Source: Streptomyces sp. NBC_01341
GTDB taxonomy: Bacteria; Actinomycetota; Actinomycetes; Streptomycetales; Streptomycetaceae
Assembly (NCBI RefSeq): GCF_035946055.1
Contig: NZ_CP108364.1
Location: 5,208,001 to 5,272,000 of the forward strand
Length of the DNA: 64,000 bases
Reading direction: 5' to 3'
Shown: positions 34,659-43,671 of the stretch, piece after piece
How the letters are laid out: each line of letters opens with the position of its first letter
Numbering within the stretch: position 1 is the first letter of the stretch
Notes under the pieces: generated by a model
Databases searched by the model: none
What the model saw: the letters and a program-made list of their open reading frames with translations, nothing else
What the model was told of the DNA's origin: nothing
Position numbers and translations under genes: made by a program

Positions 34659-36146
34659 TCAGGCCTGGCAGCCCGAGTCCGCGATCACGAAGTAACCGGT
34701 GGGCGACTCCCGGAGCGTGTGGGTGACAAACACGTTGTAGAGCCCCATGTTCTGCTCCGAACCGTTCGCATAGACATAACCGCCCGATGTGTGCGCGCGG
34801 CCCGCCGTGACGTGCGCGTAGTTCGTGGCGGTGAAGCACCGGGCGGGCGCCGTGCCACCCGACGTCGTCGCGGTCACGGCGGCGGACGCCGTCCCCGCGG
34901 TGCCCCCCGAGTCGGCGGCGGCCACGGTGTAGCGGTAGGAGGTGCCCGCCCGCAGCCCCGTGTCCGTGTACGACGCGGAGGCGGTCGTGGCCACCTTCGC
35001 GCCGTCGCGGTACACGAGGTAGGAAGCCGCGGAGCCGACCGTGTTCCACGCCAGCGAGGCGCTGCTGTCAGTGACCCCGGCGACCTTCAGCCCGGTGGGG
35101 GCGGGCAGACCGTTCCCGCCGCCCGGGGCATCCTTGTCCAGCCCCCAGAACACGCCGGTGTGGTACGTCGAACAGATGGTGTTCAGGAAGTACGCGGCCG
35201 TCGACCCGCACTGCTCGGTGCCCGATCCAGGGCCGACCGGCAGGCCGTGCCCCATGCCGGACACCGAGAAGGTCTCCACCGCCGGCTGCCCGGACGCGTC
35301 GTTGTAGACGCTCCTGGTGGTGTTCCCCGGCAGGCTCTGGGTGCTGGACGGGGTCTGGCCGATCCCCCAGACGTTCGTCCACTGGTCGCGCAGCGCCGTC
35401 GCGTTGGCGGGGTAGACCGTGTAGTCGGAGGTGCCCTGCCAGACGGCGACCCTGGGCCACGGGCCGGTCCAGCCCGGGTAGGAGCCGCGGACCTTGTCGC
35501 CCCACTGCGCGGGCGTCAGCTTCTGCGGCCCGGTCTGACAGCCGGACGCGGCGGCCTGGCTGGTGGCGCACTGGGCGGGCAGCCCCGAGGCCACGGACCC
35601 GCCCGCGAACACGTCCGGGTAGGCGGCCAGCAGGTCGGCGGTCATCCCGCCGCCGGCCGACAGTCCGGTGACGTACACACGGCGGCCGTCGGAGCCGTAC
35701 GTCTGCTTCGCGTACTCGACCATCTGCACGACGGACGCCGCCTCGCCCCTGCCCCGGGTGCTGTCGGCGGGATCGAACCAGCCGAAGCACGACAGCGGGT
35801 TGTTCGCCGAGGTGGTCTGCGGGAAGACCACGTCGAAGCCCCACAGATCGGCGTACTTCGGCCAGCCCGAGTTGGTGTAGTACGCGTTCGCCGTCTGGGT
35901 GCAGCCGTGCAGGGCGACGACCAGCGGCCGCCCCGCGGGCACGTTGTCGGGCGTGTACGCGAACATCTGCAGGTTGCCGGGGTTCGAGCCGAAGCCCGTC
36001 ACCTGCTGAAGGCCGGCGGCGGCGGTTGCGGGGGGAGCGGCGGCCGCGTGCGCCGGGTTCACGGCGAGCAGTGCCAGGACGGCGAGGGGGGCGACGCGGC
36101 GGAGCAGGCGTCGCAGGATCGGCGGGCGGGGGTTCGGTGGACGCAC
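34659..36146 (-). CDS. secreted polyhydroxybutyrate depolymerase
   Basis: 495 residues from GTG 36146 (GGGAGG upstream). A Sec signal ending near AHAAAAPP (about 35) is followed by the type-1 short-chain PHA depolymerase domain: VVALHGCTQTANAYYTNSGW (oxyanion region, about 76-95), the lipase box GLSAGGG (Ser at about 163), PAQWGDKVRGSYPGW and the late GMGHGLPVG with the catalytic His. A fibronectin type III domain follows (about 365-455, PTGLKVAGVTDSSASLAWN), then a C-terminal cysteine-bounded module (CFTATNYAHV ... ADSGCQA) probably binding the polymer. It degrades extracellular PHB granules. The divergent gene encodes 3-hydroxybutyrate dehydrogenase. Confidence 0.9.
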   Translation of the reverse strand: MRPPNPRPPILRRLLRRVAPLAVLALLAVNPAHAAAAPPATAAAGLQQVTGFGSNPGNLQMFAYTPDNVPAGRPLVVALHGCTQTANAYYTNSGWPKYADLWGFDVVFPQTTSANNPLSCFGWFDPADSTRGRGEAASVVQMVEYAKQTYGSDGRRVYVTGLSAGGGMTADLLAAYPDVFAGGSVASGLPAQCATSQAAASGCQTGPQKLTPAQWGDKVRGSYPGWTGPWPRVAVWQGTSDYTVYPANATALRDQWTNVWGIGQTPSSTQSLPGNTTRSVYNDASGQPAVETFSVSGMGHGLPVGPGSGTEQCGSTAAYFLNTICSTYHTGVFWGLDKDAPGGGNGLPAPTGLKVAGVTDSSASLAWNTVGSAASYLVYRDGAKVATTASASYTDTGLRAGTSYRYTVAAADSGGTAGTASAAVTATTSGGTAPARCFTATNYAHVTAGRAHTSGGYVYANGSEQNMGLYNVFVTHTLRESPTGYFVIADSGCQA

Positions 36147-36418
36147 GGTGAGGCCTCCCTGGTCGGACGTGCGGATGCTGCCGGAACCTATGAGCCGGGC
36201 GAGGACCCGCCCATGTGGCAGGCGGCCACCCGCCGCGCACCGCTGTGTGCGGCGCTGCCCTTGCGCCGGTCCCGGCGCCACCGCCGCGCTCCGGAGCACC
36301 CCGGCCGCCCCTCCCGGCCCGCACACCCGCACCATGTACGCCGCCACCATGCCGCCGCCCGTGGGTGTGTGCACCGGCCCCGTGTGATGGCGGCGGTGAC
36401 GTCCTTACGGTGACGCCC

Positions 36419-37204
36419 ATGCAGACTTCCCGGACCCCGCAGCACGAACCTCCCGCCCTCGCCTCCCTCGCCGGGCGCACCGCCCTGGTCACCGGGGCCG
36501 CGAGCGGCATCGGACTGGCCTGCGCGCAGGCGCTCGCCGCCGCCGGCGCGCACGTGCACGTGGTGGACAAGCAGGGGGAGGCCGCCAGGAGCCTGGCCGA
36601 ACGGATCGGGGGGACGGCCTGGGTGGCCGACCTCTCGGTGGCCGAGGCGGTGGACGCGCTGCCCGCCGACGCCGACATCGTCGTCAACAACGCGGGGCTC
36701 CAGCACGTGGCCCCCGTGCACGAGTTCCCGCCGGACCGCTTCGCGCTGATCCACCGCGTCATGGTGGAAGCACCGTTCCGCATCTTGCGCCGTACGCTCC
36801 CGGGGATGTACGAACGCGGCTGGGGCCGTGTGGTCAACATCTCGTCCGTACACGGGCTGCGCGCCAGCCCCTACAAGGCGGCCTACGTCTCGGCCAAGCA
36901 CGCACTGGAGGGGCTCAGCAAAGTGGTCGCACTCGAAGCGGCGCCGCACGGCGTGACGAGCAACTGCGTCAATCCCGGTTACGTCCGCACGCCCCTGGTC
37001 GAGAACCAGATCGCGGACCAGGCCCGCAGCCACGGCATCTCCGAGCAGGAGGTGGTCGGCAAGGTGCTCCTGGAGCGCAGCGCCCTCAAGTCCCTGATCG
37101 AGCCGGACGACGTGGCAGGGGCGGTCCTGTGGCTGTGCGGCCCGGGAACGGCCCACGTCACCGGAAGCTCGCTGGCCATGGACGGCGGCTGGACCGCCAA
37201 CTGA
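36419..37204 (+). CDS. bdhA: 3-hydroxybutyrate dehydrogenase (SDR family)
   Basis: 261 residues from ATG 36419; the ribosome binding site is weak, and a GTG three codons earlier is an alternative. SDR motifs: TGAASGIG (25-32) binds NAD, NNAG near 95, then SSVHGLRASPYKAAYVSAK, which gives the catalytic Ser, Tyr and Lys (Y-x-x-x-K). The C-terminal VNPGYVRTPLVENQIADQA matches 3-hydroxybutyrate dehydrogenases, which carry a lid helix there. It oxidises 3-hydroxybutyrate to acetoacetate. Divergent from the depolymerase and followed by a regulator, it completes a PHB-use locus. Confidence 0.88.
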   Translation: MQTSRTPQHEPPALASLAGRTALVTGAASGIGLACAQALAAAGAHVHVVDKQGEAARSLAERIGGTAWVADLSVAEAVDALPADADIVVNNAGLQHVAPVHEFPPDRFALIHRVMVEAPFRILRRTLPGMYERGWGRVVNISSVHGLRASPYKAAYVSAKHALEGLSKVVALEAAPHGVTSNCVNPGYVRTPLVENQIADQARSHGISEQEVVGKVLLERSALKSLIEPDDVAGAVLWLCGPGTAHVTGSSLAMDGGWTAN

Positions 37205-37246
37205 CAACGCCCACCGCCCCGCGAGCCGGAAGAACGATGTCCGCCC

Positions 37247-39226
37247 ATGTCTGAACCCTCCCCCTCCGCCGCGCACCTGATGGCCCGCCTCCTCGACCTG
37301 CTGGCCGACGACGCCCCGGCCGAGGAACTGGGCGCCGTCACCTCCCGGGCGCGGGCCGCCGGCGTACCCGCCGCCGAACTGGCCGAGGTGGAGCGGGCGG
37401 CGGCCACCGCCCTGCGGATCAGGAGCGCCCTGCGCCAGCACCGGCGCAGGGAACTCCAGCTGACCGCGCTCTTCGACACGGCGGGCGACCTGGCCGCCTC
37501 CAGGGATCTGGACGACGTCCTCAAGGCGATCGTGCGGCGGGCCAGGATGCTGCTGGGCACCGACACGGCCTACCTCACGCTCCCCGACGAGGAGGCCGGG
37601 GACACCTACATGAGGGTGACCGACGGTTCGGTGTCCGTGCTGTTCCAGCGGCTCCGGCTCGAACTGGGCGAAGGCCTCGGCGGACTCGTGGCGCAGACCG
37701 CCAGCCCGTACGCGACCCCCGACTACCGCACCGACGAACGCTTCCGCCACACCCGCAACATCAACGCCGGTGTACTGGACGAAGGGCTCGTCGCGATCCT
37801 CGGCGTGCCCCTGCTCCTCGGCTCCAGCCGGGGCGGTACGGGCAAGGTCATCGGCGTGCTCTTCGCGGCCGACCGCGCGGCGCGGGTCTTCAGCCCCGAC
37901 GAGGTGGCCCTGCTCTGTTCGCTCGCCGCGCACGCCGCGATCGCCATCGACACCGCCCGGGCGCTGGACGACACCAGGACCGCTCTGGCGGAACTCGCCG
38001 GGGCGAACGCCGAACTGGCCGGGGCCAACGCCGCCGTACGCGCGCACTCGGAGGCCATGCAGCGGGCCGAGGAGGCCCACGACCGGCTCACCGACCTGGT
38101 GCTGCGCGGCGGAGACGTGACGGACGTCGCCGTGTCGGTGGCCGGACTGCTGGAGTGGCCCCTGACCATCCACGACCCGGGCGGGCGCCCGCTGGCCGCG
38201 GTGCGCCCCGACGGCTCGGCGTTCGCCGCCGACAGCATGGACGCCGGCTGGCTCGACGCCGTCGCCGACGAGTCCCGCCACGGGGCGCGGGCGGTGCACC
38301 GCGACGGCCGGTGGGTCTGCGCCGTGCTGGCGGGCCAGGAGATGCTCGCCAGCCTCGTGCTGCACCGGCCGGACCGGCTCGACGACTCCGACCGGCGGCT
38401 CTTCGAACGTGCCGCCGTCGTCACGGGCCTCCTCCTGCTGTTGCGGCGTACCGTCGCCGAGACCGAGAACCGGATACGGGGCGAGCTGATCAGCGACCTG
38501 CTCGGGGACCCGGAACGCGACCCCGCCGGCCTGGCGGAACGCGGCCGGCGACTGGGCATCGACCTCGACCGGCCGCACCTGCTGCTGGTGGCCGAGGCAT
38601 CCGCGCGCGAGAAGCTCGGCGGAGCGGCCATGCGCTATCTCTTCGGCGGCGACATCCACGGGGTGAGCGCCGAACACGCGGGCACGGTCGTCCTGCTGAT
38701 CGACTGCGAAGGCCGCTCCGCCGCAGATGCCGGGGAAGCCGCGCGCGCGGCGGCCGCACAGCTCGGACACCTCGTCCAGGCCCCCGTGACCGTCGCCGGG
38801 ACGGGCCCCGCCCAAGGGGCCCGCGCACTCGCCGCCGCTTACGCGGAGGCCGCCCGCTGCCTGCGCGCCATGCGCGTACTCGGGCGGGAGGGTGAGGGCG
38901 CCTGCGTCGACGAACTCGGCTTCCTGGGTGTCGTGCTGGGCAACGCCAAGGACGTGGACGGTTTCGTGACCGCCGTGCTGGGTCCGCTGCTCCGCTACGA
39001 CGAGCGGCGCGGCACCCACCTCGTACGTACGCTGCGGGCGTACTTCGGCGCCGGCGGCAGCCTCATCCGGGCCAAGGACGAACTGCACGTGCACGTCAAC
39101 ACGGTGGTGCAGCGCCTCGACCGCATCCAGGTGCTGCTCGGCCGCGACTGGAACGAGCCCGACCGGGCCCTGGAACTGCAGCTCGCCCTGAGGCTGCATC
39201 TGCTGTCCGGCGGCCGGGACGGCTGA
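37247..39226 (+). CDS. PucR/CdaR family transcriptional regulator with GAF domain
   Basis: 659 residues. A GAF domain covers about 75-240 (LFDTAGDLAASRDLDDVLKAIVRRA, then YATPDYRTDERFRHT, NINAGVLDEGLVAILGVPLLL). A coiled linker and a CdaR GGDEF-like domain follow (about 415-560). A C-terminal PucR-type helix-turn-helix, with LVRTLRAYFGAGGSLIRAKDELHVHVNTVVQRLDRI, lies at about 590-640. The order GAF, GGDEF-like, HTH is characteristic of this group. It lies 42 nt after the dehydrogenase gene and probably senses a PHB breakdown product and regulates this locus; the ligand is not visible. Confidence 0.88.
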   Translation: MSEPSPSAAHLMARLLDLLADDAPAEELGAVTSRARAAGVPAAELAEVERAAATALRIRSALRQHRRRELQLTALFDTAGDLAASRDLDDVLKAIVRRARMLLGTDTAYLTLPDEEAGDTYMRVTDGSVSVLFQRLRLELGEGLGGLVAQTASPYATPDYRTDERFRHTRNINAGVLDEGLVAILGVPLLLGSSRGGTGKVIGVLFAADRAARVFSPDEVALLCSLAAHAAIAIDTARALDDTRTALAELAGANAELAGANAAVRAHSEAMQRAEEAHDRLTDLVLRGGDVTDVAVSVAGLLEWPLTIHDPGGRPLAAVRPDGSAFAADSMDAGWLDAVADESRHGARAVHRDGRWVCAVLAGQEMLASLVLHRPDRLDDSDRRLFERAAVVTGLLLLLRRTVAETENRIRGELISDLLGDPERDPAGLAERGRRLGIDLDRPHLLLVAEASAREKLGGAAMRYLFGGDIHGVSAEHAGTVVLLIDCEGRSAADAGEAARAAAAQLGHLVQAPVTVAGTGPAQGARALAAAYAEAARCLRAMRVLGREGEGACVDELGFLGVVLGNAKDVDGFVTAVLGPLLRYDERRGTHLVRTLRAYFGAGGSLIRAKDELHVHVNTVVQRLDRIQVLLGRDWNEPDRALELQLALRLHLLSGGRDG

Positions 39227-39259
39227 GGCAGTACCCGCCCGGCCCGGACGGGTACTGCC
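39227..39259. terminator. bidirectional terminator between regulator and hydrolase genes
   Basis: GGCAGTACCCG (39227-39237) pairs perfectly with CGGGTACTGCC (39249-39259), 11 bp with an 11-nt loop, between convergent genes. Confidence 0.85.
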
Positions 39260-39268
39260 CCCACGCGG

Positions 39269-40156
39269 TCAGCGTGCCGCCTCCAGCAGCGACCGGGCGA
39301 CCTCGTCGGCCCCCCTGTCGCCCGTCAGCACGGTGTAGTGGTTGACCCCGTCGACGCGTACCGCCCGGACGCCCGTGCCGGGCTGCCCCGCCTTCGCGAG
39401 CCGGGACTCGTCGTACAGCCCCTGCTCCTCGTTCATCAGGCCGCGCTCCGCCCACACCAGCACCGCCGGGTGCGGGAGTTCGTGTGCGGCCTTGAGCACC
39501 TCGTCCTGGAACAGGCCCACTCCGTCCGTGCGCACGGCCTCCAGGAGGCAGCTGGAGCGCATCACGGGCTCCTCGCCCGTCAGGTCCCGCTGGATGTAGG
39601 CGTCCACCTCCGGCGACCACGCGTCGCCGCCGAACGCGGGGTGGGCCCGCCAGAACGACCGGTAGGCGTCCCGGTCGGTGAACGTCATCGACAGTCGGTC
39701 CATGGCCGGGCCTATCACCGCCGTCATCAGCTCGTCGGCCGAGAGGTGGGTCGGTGCCGGGAAGCCGAACCCGCCGTCGACGAGCACCAGTTCACCGAAG
39801 TGTTCCGGATGGCGCACGGAGGCGAGCGCCGCCACGAAGGCGCCCATCGAATGGCCGGCCAGCACCACCCCGTCGAGCCCCAGCCATGCGGCGAGGGCGG
39901 CGGTGTCCTCCGCGTGCGCGGCGATGCCGTACGGGCCGGGCAGCCCCGCACTGGCGGCCCGGCCGCGCAGGTCCGGGGCGATCAGGGTGGCCCGGCCGTC
40001 CAGGTGACGGGCGACCGCGGCCCACGAGAGCGCGTTGGCCGTGATGCCGTGCAGAGCCACGATCACGGGAGCGGCTCCCGGGTCACGGGCGGGCCAGCGC
40101 AGCGCGGCCATCTCGCCTCCCGCCACAGGGACGCGTATCTCCTCGTACGGGATCAT
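39269..40156 (-). CDS. alpha/beta hydrolase, last gene of the liv operon
   Basis: 295 residues. HGITANALSW (oxyanion region, about 36), then GHSMG with the nucleophile Ser at 103, an Asp in VLVDGGFG and the His in VDGVNHYTVL (about 274) give a standard alpha/beta hydrolase triad. The start overlaps the livM stop by 4 nt (ATGA), so it is translated with the transporter. This coupling suggests that it cleaves an ester or amide of the imported substrate or a product derived from it. The substrate is unknown. Confidence 0.88.
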   Translation of the reverse strand: MIPYEEIRVPVAGGEMAALRWPARDPGAAPVIVALHGITANALSWAAVARHLDGRATLIAPDLRGRAASAGLPGPYGIAAHAEDTAALAAWLGLDGVVLAGHSMGAFVAALASVRHPEHFGELVLVDGGFGFPAPTHLSADELMTAVIGPAMDRLSMTFTDRDAYRSFWRAHPAFGGDAWSPEVDAYIQRDLTGEEPVMRSSCLLEAVRTDGVGLFQDEVLKAAHELPHPAVLVWAERGLMNEEQGLYDESRLAKAGQPGTGVRAVRVDGVNHYTVLTGDRGADEVARSLLEAAR

Positions 40157-41247
40157 CGTTTCTCCTCACGGGACCGGCGCAGACGGGACGGCAGGCGGGC
40201 CAGGCCGCCCGGCAGCAGGTGTACCACGGCCACGAACAGCACCCCGAGCAGGAACAGCGGCTGGGAGAGCGGCACGCGCAGGACCGCGGGCAGGTCGGCC
40301 ACGGCACCCGACCCCGCCAGGTCGCCGAGCCTGTGGTCGGCCCAGGTGTAGAGGATGCCGCCGACCATCGGACCCCAGCGGGTGCCCGATCCGCCGAGCA
40401 CCACCATCACGAGCAGCGACAGGGTGAAGTCCGAGGTCGTGGTCTGGGGGGTGGAGCCACCGGTGAGCAGCAGGTGGACGAGCCCGCCGACCGCCGCCAG
40501 CGCCCCGGCCAGCACGAAGGCCGTCAGCTTGAAGCCGTACGGTTTCAGGCCCAGCACCTCGACCCTGCGTTCGTTCTCCTTGATGCCCTCCCAGACCCGG
40601 CCGGTGGGGGAGCGCACCGCCCACCGGACCACGGCCAGGGTGAGGACGAGGTAGGCGAGGGCGATCCAGTAGAGGTTCGCGGTATTGCCGATGCCGACCA
40701 GCCAGGAAGGCAGGAGCTCCGCCGGGGCCGCCCGCCCCTCCTCGCCGCCGGTGAGACCGCCCGGGTTGCGGGAGACGAGGATCGAGCCGGCCTGGGCGAA
40801 GGCGAGCGTCACCATCGAGAAGCCGATGCCGGTGACCCGCAGGCTCACCGACCCCAGGACCAGGGCGAGCGCGACGCCGAAGCACAGCCCCAGCACGGCC
40901 GCGAGCGCGAACGGCAGCCCGGCCTCCAGCAGCAGCACGTTCGTGGCGTAGCTGCCCGCCGCGAAGTACAGGGCGTGCCCGAAGGAGAGCAGACCCGTCC
41001 GGCCGAGAAGCAGGTCGTACCCCGTGGCGAGGGCGCCGAACAACAGGCAGGTGGCGAGGAGTTGCAGGGAGCCGGGGCTTCCGACCGGGCCGTCCAGCAG
41101 ACCGGGCACGGGGAGCGCGCTGTAGGGGGCGACGGCCAGCAGCACGAGGACACCGGCCGGCCACCAGCGCAGCAGCCGGGTCCGGGGCGGCTCCGGCGCG
41201 GTGGTGACCGCGGCGGGTGCGGGTGCGGGTGTGGTGGCGGTGCTCAC
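40153..41247 (-). CDS. livM: branched-chain amino acid-type ABC permease (LivM)
   Basis: 364 residues from GTG 41247 (GTGA overlap with livH). About ten membrane helices with the LivM coupling region LAFAQAGSILVSRNPGGLTGGEEG (about 150-172) and GGSGTRWGPMVGGILYTWAD near the end. The N-terminal VTTAPEPPRTRLLRWWPAGVLVLLAVAPY is a cytoplasmic start. It pairs with LivH. Together with LivG, LivF and the binding lipoprotein it forms a complete hydrophobic amino acid-type importer; the cargo could be an amino acid, amide or urea-like compound. Confidence 0.92.
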   Translation of the reverse strand: MSTATTPAPAPAAVTTAPEPPRTRLLRWWPAGVLVLLAVAPYSALPVPGLLDGPVGSPGSLQLLATCLLFGALATGYDLLLGRTGLLSFGHALYFAAGSYATNVLLLEAGLPFALAAVLGLCFGVALALVLGSVSLRVTGIGFSMVTLAFAQAGSILVSRNPGGLTGGEEGRAAPAELLPSWLVGIGNTANLYWIALAYLVLTLAVVRWAVRSPTGRVWEGIKENERRVEVLGLKPYGFKLTAFVLAGALAAVGGLVHLLLTGGSTPQTTTSDFTLSLLVMVVLGGSGTRWGPMVGGILYTWADHRLGDLAGSGAVADLPAVLRVPLSQPLFLLGVLFVAVVHLLPGGLARLPSRLRRSREEKR

Positions 41248-42131
41248 GCGAGCCTCCCGGTCAGTCCGCGCGGCCGGAACAGCAGCAGCGCGGCGAGCAG
41301 GACGACGACCGCCAGGTCGCCGAGGCCCGCTGCGGTGTAGTAGTTGGCGAACTGCTGGACCAGGCCGATGACGACGGCCGCCACTGCGGCGCCGGTCACC
41401 GAACCCATGCCACCGGTGACCACGACGACGAACGCGAAGATCAGGAGCGAGGTGCCCTGCCGGGGGTCGACCGAGCCGAAGTACAGCCCGCCGAGAGCCC
41501 CGCCGAGCGCGGCCACGCAGCCGCCGATCGCGAAGACCAGGGTGAACGCCTTGCGGACGTCGATGCCCAGCGCCGTCACCATCGCGCGGTCCTCGACCCC
41601 GGCGCGCACGACGAGGCCGTGCCGGGTGCGGCCGAGGAACACCCGCAGCGCGAGGAGGACGAGGACCGCCGCCGCGATCAGCACCAGCCGGTTGACGGGC
41701 ACTTCGGCGCCCAGCAGCCCGAAGGTGCCGGACAGGGCCTCGGGCCCGGGGAAGGTCCGGGCGTCCGAACCCCAGATGCCGGACAGCAGGGCGGGCACGG
41801 CGAGCCCCACCCCGACCGTCGCGAGCACCTGCTCACGCGGCCGGGTGTAGAGCGGGCGTACGACGGCCAGTTCCAGGACCGCGGCGGCCAGCGTGCCCAC
41901 CGCCGTCCCGAACAGGACGGCCAGGGCGAACCCCCATCCGCCGGGCCCCGCGCCGGGCAGGTTGCCGGACGCGGCCCACCAGGTCCCGTACGCGCCGATC
42001 GAGAGCAGCGCCCCGTGGGCGAAGTTGAGCACGTCCATCAGGCCGAAGATCAGGGAGAGGCCCGACGCGATGAGGAAGTAGAGCGCACCCAGACCGAGTC
42101 CGGTCATGGTGAGCAGCACGATGGTGGACAT
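41244..42131 (-). CDS. livH: branched-chain amino acid-type ABC permease (LivH)
   Basis: 295 residues from ATG 42131; the start shares one base with the livF stop (TGATG). MSTIVLLTMTGLGLGALYFLIASGLSLIFGLMDVLNFAHGALLSIGAYGTWWAA is the typical LivH opening with the GLMDVLNFAHG motif (about 33-43). The late GGMGSVTGAAVAAVVIGLVQQFA is the coupling-helix region. About eight helices. It works with LivM. Confidence 0.93.
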   Translation of the reverse strand: MSTIVLLTMTGLGLGALYFLIASGLSLIFGLMDVLNFAHGALLSIGAYGTWWAASGNLPGAGPGGWGFALAVLFGTAVGTLAAAVLELAVVRPLYTRPREQVLATVGVGLAVPALLSGIWGSDARTFPGPEALSGTFGLLGAEVPVNRLVLIAAAVLVLLALRVFLGRTRHGLVVRAGVEDRAMVTALGIDVRKAFTLVFAIGGCVAALGGALGGLYFGSVDPRQGTSLLIFAFVVVVTGGMGSVTGAAVAAVVIGLVQQFANYYTAAGLGDLAVVVLLAALLLFRPRGLTGRLA

Positions 42132-42880
42132 CAGGAATCCGCCTCCGCGGTGTGTGTGGCGAGCGGGCCGCGGCCCACGCCGAGCAGTTCGCGCGTGGCG
42201 CGTGCGTCGCCCAGCAGTGCGGCCGCGTCGCCCCGGTGGGCCGTCCGGCCGTCGGCGAGGACCACGCACCGCAGGGCGAGCCGGCGTACGACGGCGAGGT
42301 TCTGCTCGACCAGGAGCACGGGGACGGCCTCGGCGGCACGCTCCAGGACCCGGGTCACCTCGGTGACCACCTTGGGTGCCAGGCCCTTGGTGGGCTCGTC
42401 GGCGATGATCAGCCGGTTGCCGTTGAGCAGGGTCCGCCCGATGGCCACCATCTGCTGCTGGCCGCCGGACAGGGTGCCGGCCAACTGCGTCTCCCGGCGC
42501 TTCAGTTCGGGGAAGAGTTCATGGACCAGTCCGTACGCCGGGCCCTCCGCGCCGCGGCGCTCCGCCAGGCGCAGGTTCTCGGCGACCGTGAGGCCCGCGA
42601 AGATCCCCCGGTCCTCGGGGGCGTAACCGATGCCGCGGCGGACCAGGGTGTGGGTGGCCATCCCCACGGTCTCCTCGCCGTCGAGGCGCACGCTTCCGGC
42701 GCGGGGCACGAGACCGAGGATGCCGCGCACGGTCGTGGTCTTGCCCGCCCCGTTGCGGCCGAGCAGAGCGGTCACGCCGTGGCGGGCGACCTCCAGGTCC
42801 ACGCCGTGCAGAATGTGCCGGCCGCCTATGAGGACCCGCAGGTCCCGCACGGTGAGCAGGGCGGGTTCGGGTGTCGTCAC
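42131..42880 (-). CDS. livF: liv-type ABC ATPase (LivF)
   Basis: 249 residues. Walker A GRNGAGKTT (about 40-48), Q-loop region, signature LSGGQQQMVAIG (about 137) and Walker B RLIIADEPTKGLAP, followed by LLVEQNLAVVRRLA with the H-loop position filled by Gln-Asn in LivF style (VEQN is normal for LivF). It drives the transporter with LivG. GTGA overlap with livG. Confidence 0.94.
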   Translation of the reverse strand: MTTPEPALLTVRDLRVLIGGRHILHGVDLEVARHGVTALLGRNGAGKTTTVRGILGLVPRAGSVRLDGEETVGMATHTLVRRGIGYAPEDRGIFAGLTVAENLRLAERRGAEGPAYGLVHELFPELKRRETQLAGTLSGGQQQMVAIGRTLLNGNRLIIADEPTKGLAPKVVTEVTRVLERAAEAVPVLLVEQNLAVVRRLALRCVVLADGRTAHRGDAAALLGDARATRELLGVGRGPLATHTAEADS

Positions 42881-43668
42881 AGTCCCTCCCCGAGGTAGGC
42901 CTGCTGGACGACCGGGTCCGCCGTCACCGCCGCGGGCGTGTCCAGAGCCAGCAGGCTGCCGTGGTGCATCACGGCGAGCCGGTCCGCGAGGCCCAGCAGG
43001 ACGTCCATGTGGTGCTCGACCATGAGCACGGTGCGGCCCTCCTCGCGGTGCAGGGTGCGGATCAGCTCGGTGAGGGCCGGCACCTCCTCGGCGCTCACCC
43101 CGGCCATGGGCTCGTCGAGCAGCATCAGCCGGGGCTCGCCCACCAGCAGCACCGCGAGTTCGAGCTTCCGCTTCTCACCGTGCGACAGCTCGGCGGCCGT
43201 GACCCCGGCGCGGTGCCCGAGCCCGGTGCGCTCCAGGACGCCGGCCACCTCGGCCGGGTACGGCGAGGCCCGCCGCCACAGCCGGTGCGATCCGCCGTGC
43301 GCGGCCTGTGCGGCCAGCCGCACGTGCTCGGCCACCGTCATCCCCGGCCAGAGGCTGGACGTCTGGAACGTCCGGCCGATCCCGCGCCGGGCCCGGGTGT
43401 GGACGGGTGCTCGCGTCAGGTCAGCGCCGTCCAGCGAGAGGGTGCCCGCGGTGGGCCGGACGATCCCGCTGATCAGGTTGAACAGGGAGGTCTTGCCCGC
43501 CCCGTTGGGACCGATGAAGGCGAGGAACTCGCCCTCCCGGACGTCGAGGGTGACGTCCTCGACGATGGTCGCCCCGCCGACGCGCCAGCCCAGGCCGTCC
43601 AGCCGAAGCACCGGGGCGCCCGTGCGCGTCCCGTCGTCCCGCTCCGTGGCGGTGCCGGTCGCCGTCAC
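42877..43668 (-). CDS. livG: liv-type ABC ATPase (LivG)
   Basis: 263 residues from GTG 43668. Walker A GPNGAGKTS (about 52), GRTFQTSSLWPGMTVAEHV, signature LSHGEKRKLELA and Walker B RLMLLDEPMAGVS, then VEHHMDVLLGLADRLAVMHHG with the H-loop. The signature is LSHGE rather than LSGGQ, as in other LivG proteins. The start is 3 nt from the stop of the binding-protein gene. Confidence 0.94.
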   Translation of the reverse strand: MTATGTATERDDGTRTGAPVLRLDGLGWRVGGATIVEDVTLDVREGEFLAFIGPNGAGKTSLFNLISGIVRPTAGTLSLDGADLTRAPVHTRARRGIGRTFQTSSLWPGMTVAEHVRLAAQAAHGGSHRLWRRASPYPAEVAGVLERTGLGHRAGVTAAELSHGEKRKLELAVLLVGEPRLMLLDEPMAGVSAEEVPALTELIRTLHREEGRTVLMVEHHMDVLLGLADRLAVMHHGSLLALDTPAAVTADPVVQQAYLGEGL

Positions 43669-43671
43669 GGG

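Noticed and set aside
36188..39199. Very long minus-strand open frame opposite the PucR/CdaR regulator
   Set aside because: It is antisense to a gene with clear domains; its protein has no recognisable motif and shows the composition expected of a shadow in high-GC DNA.
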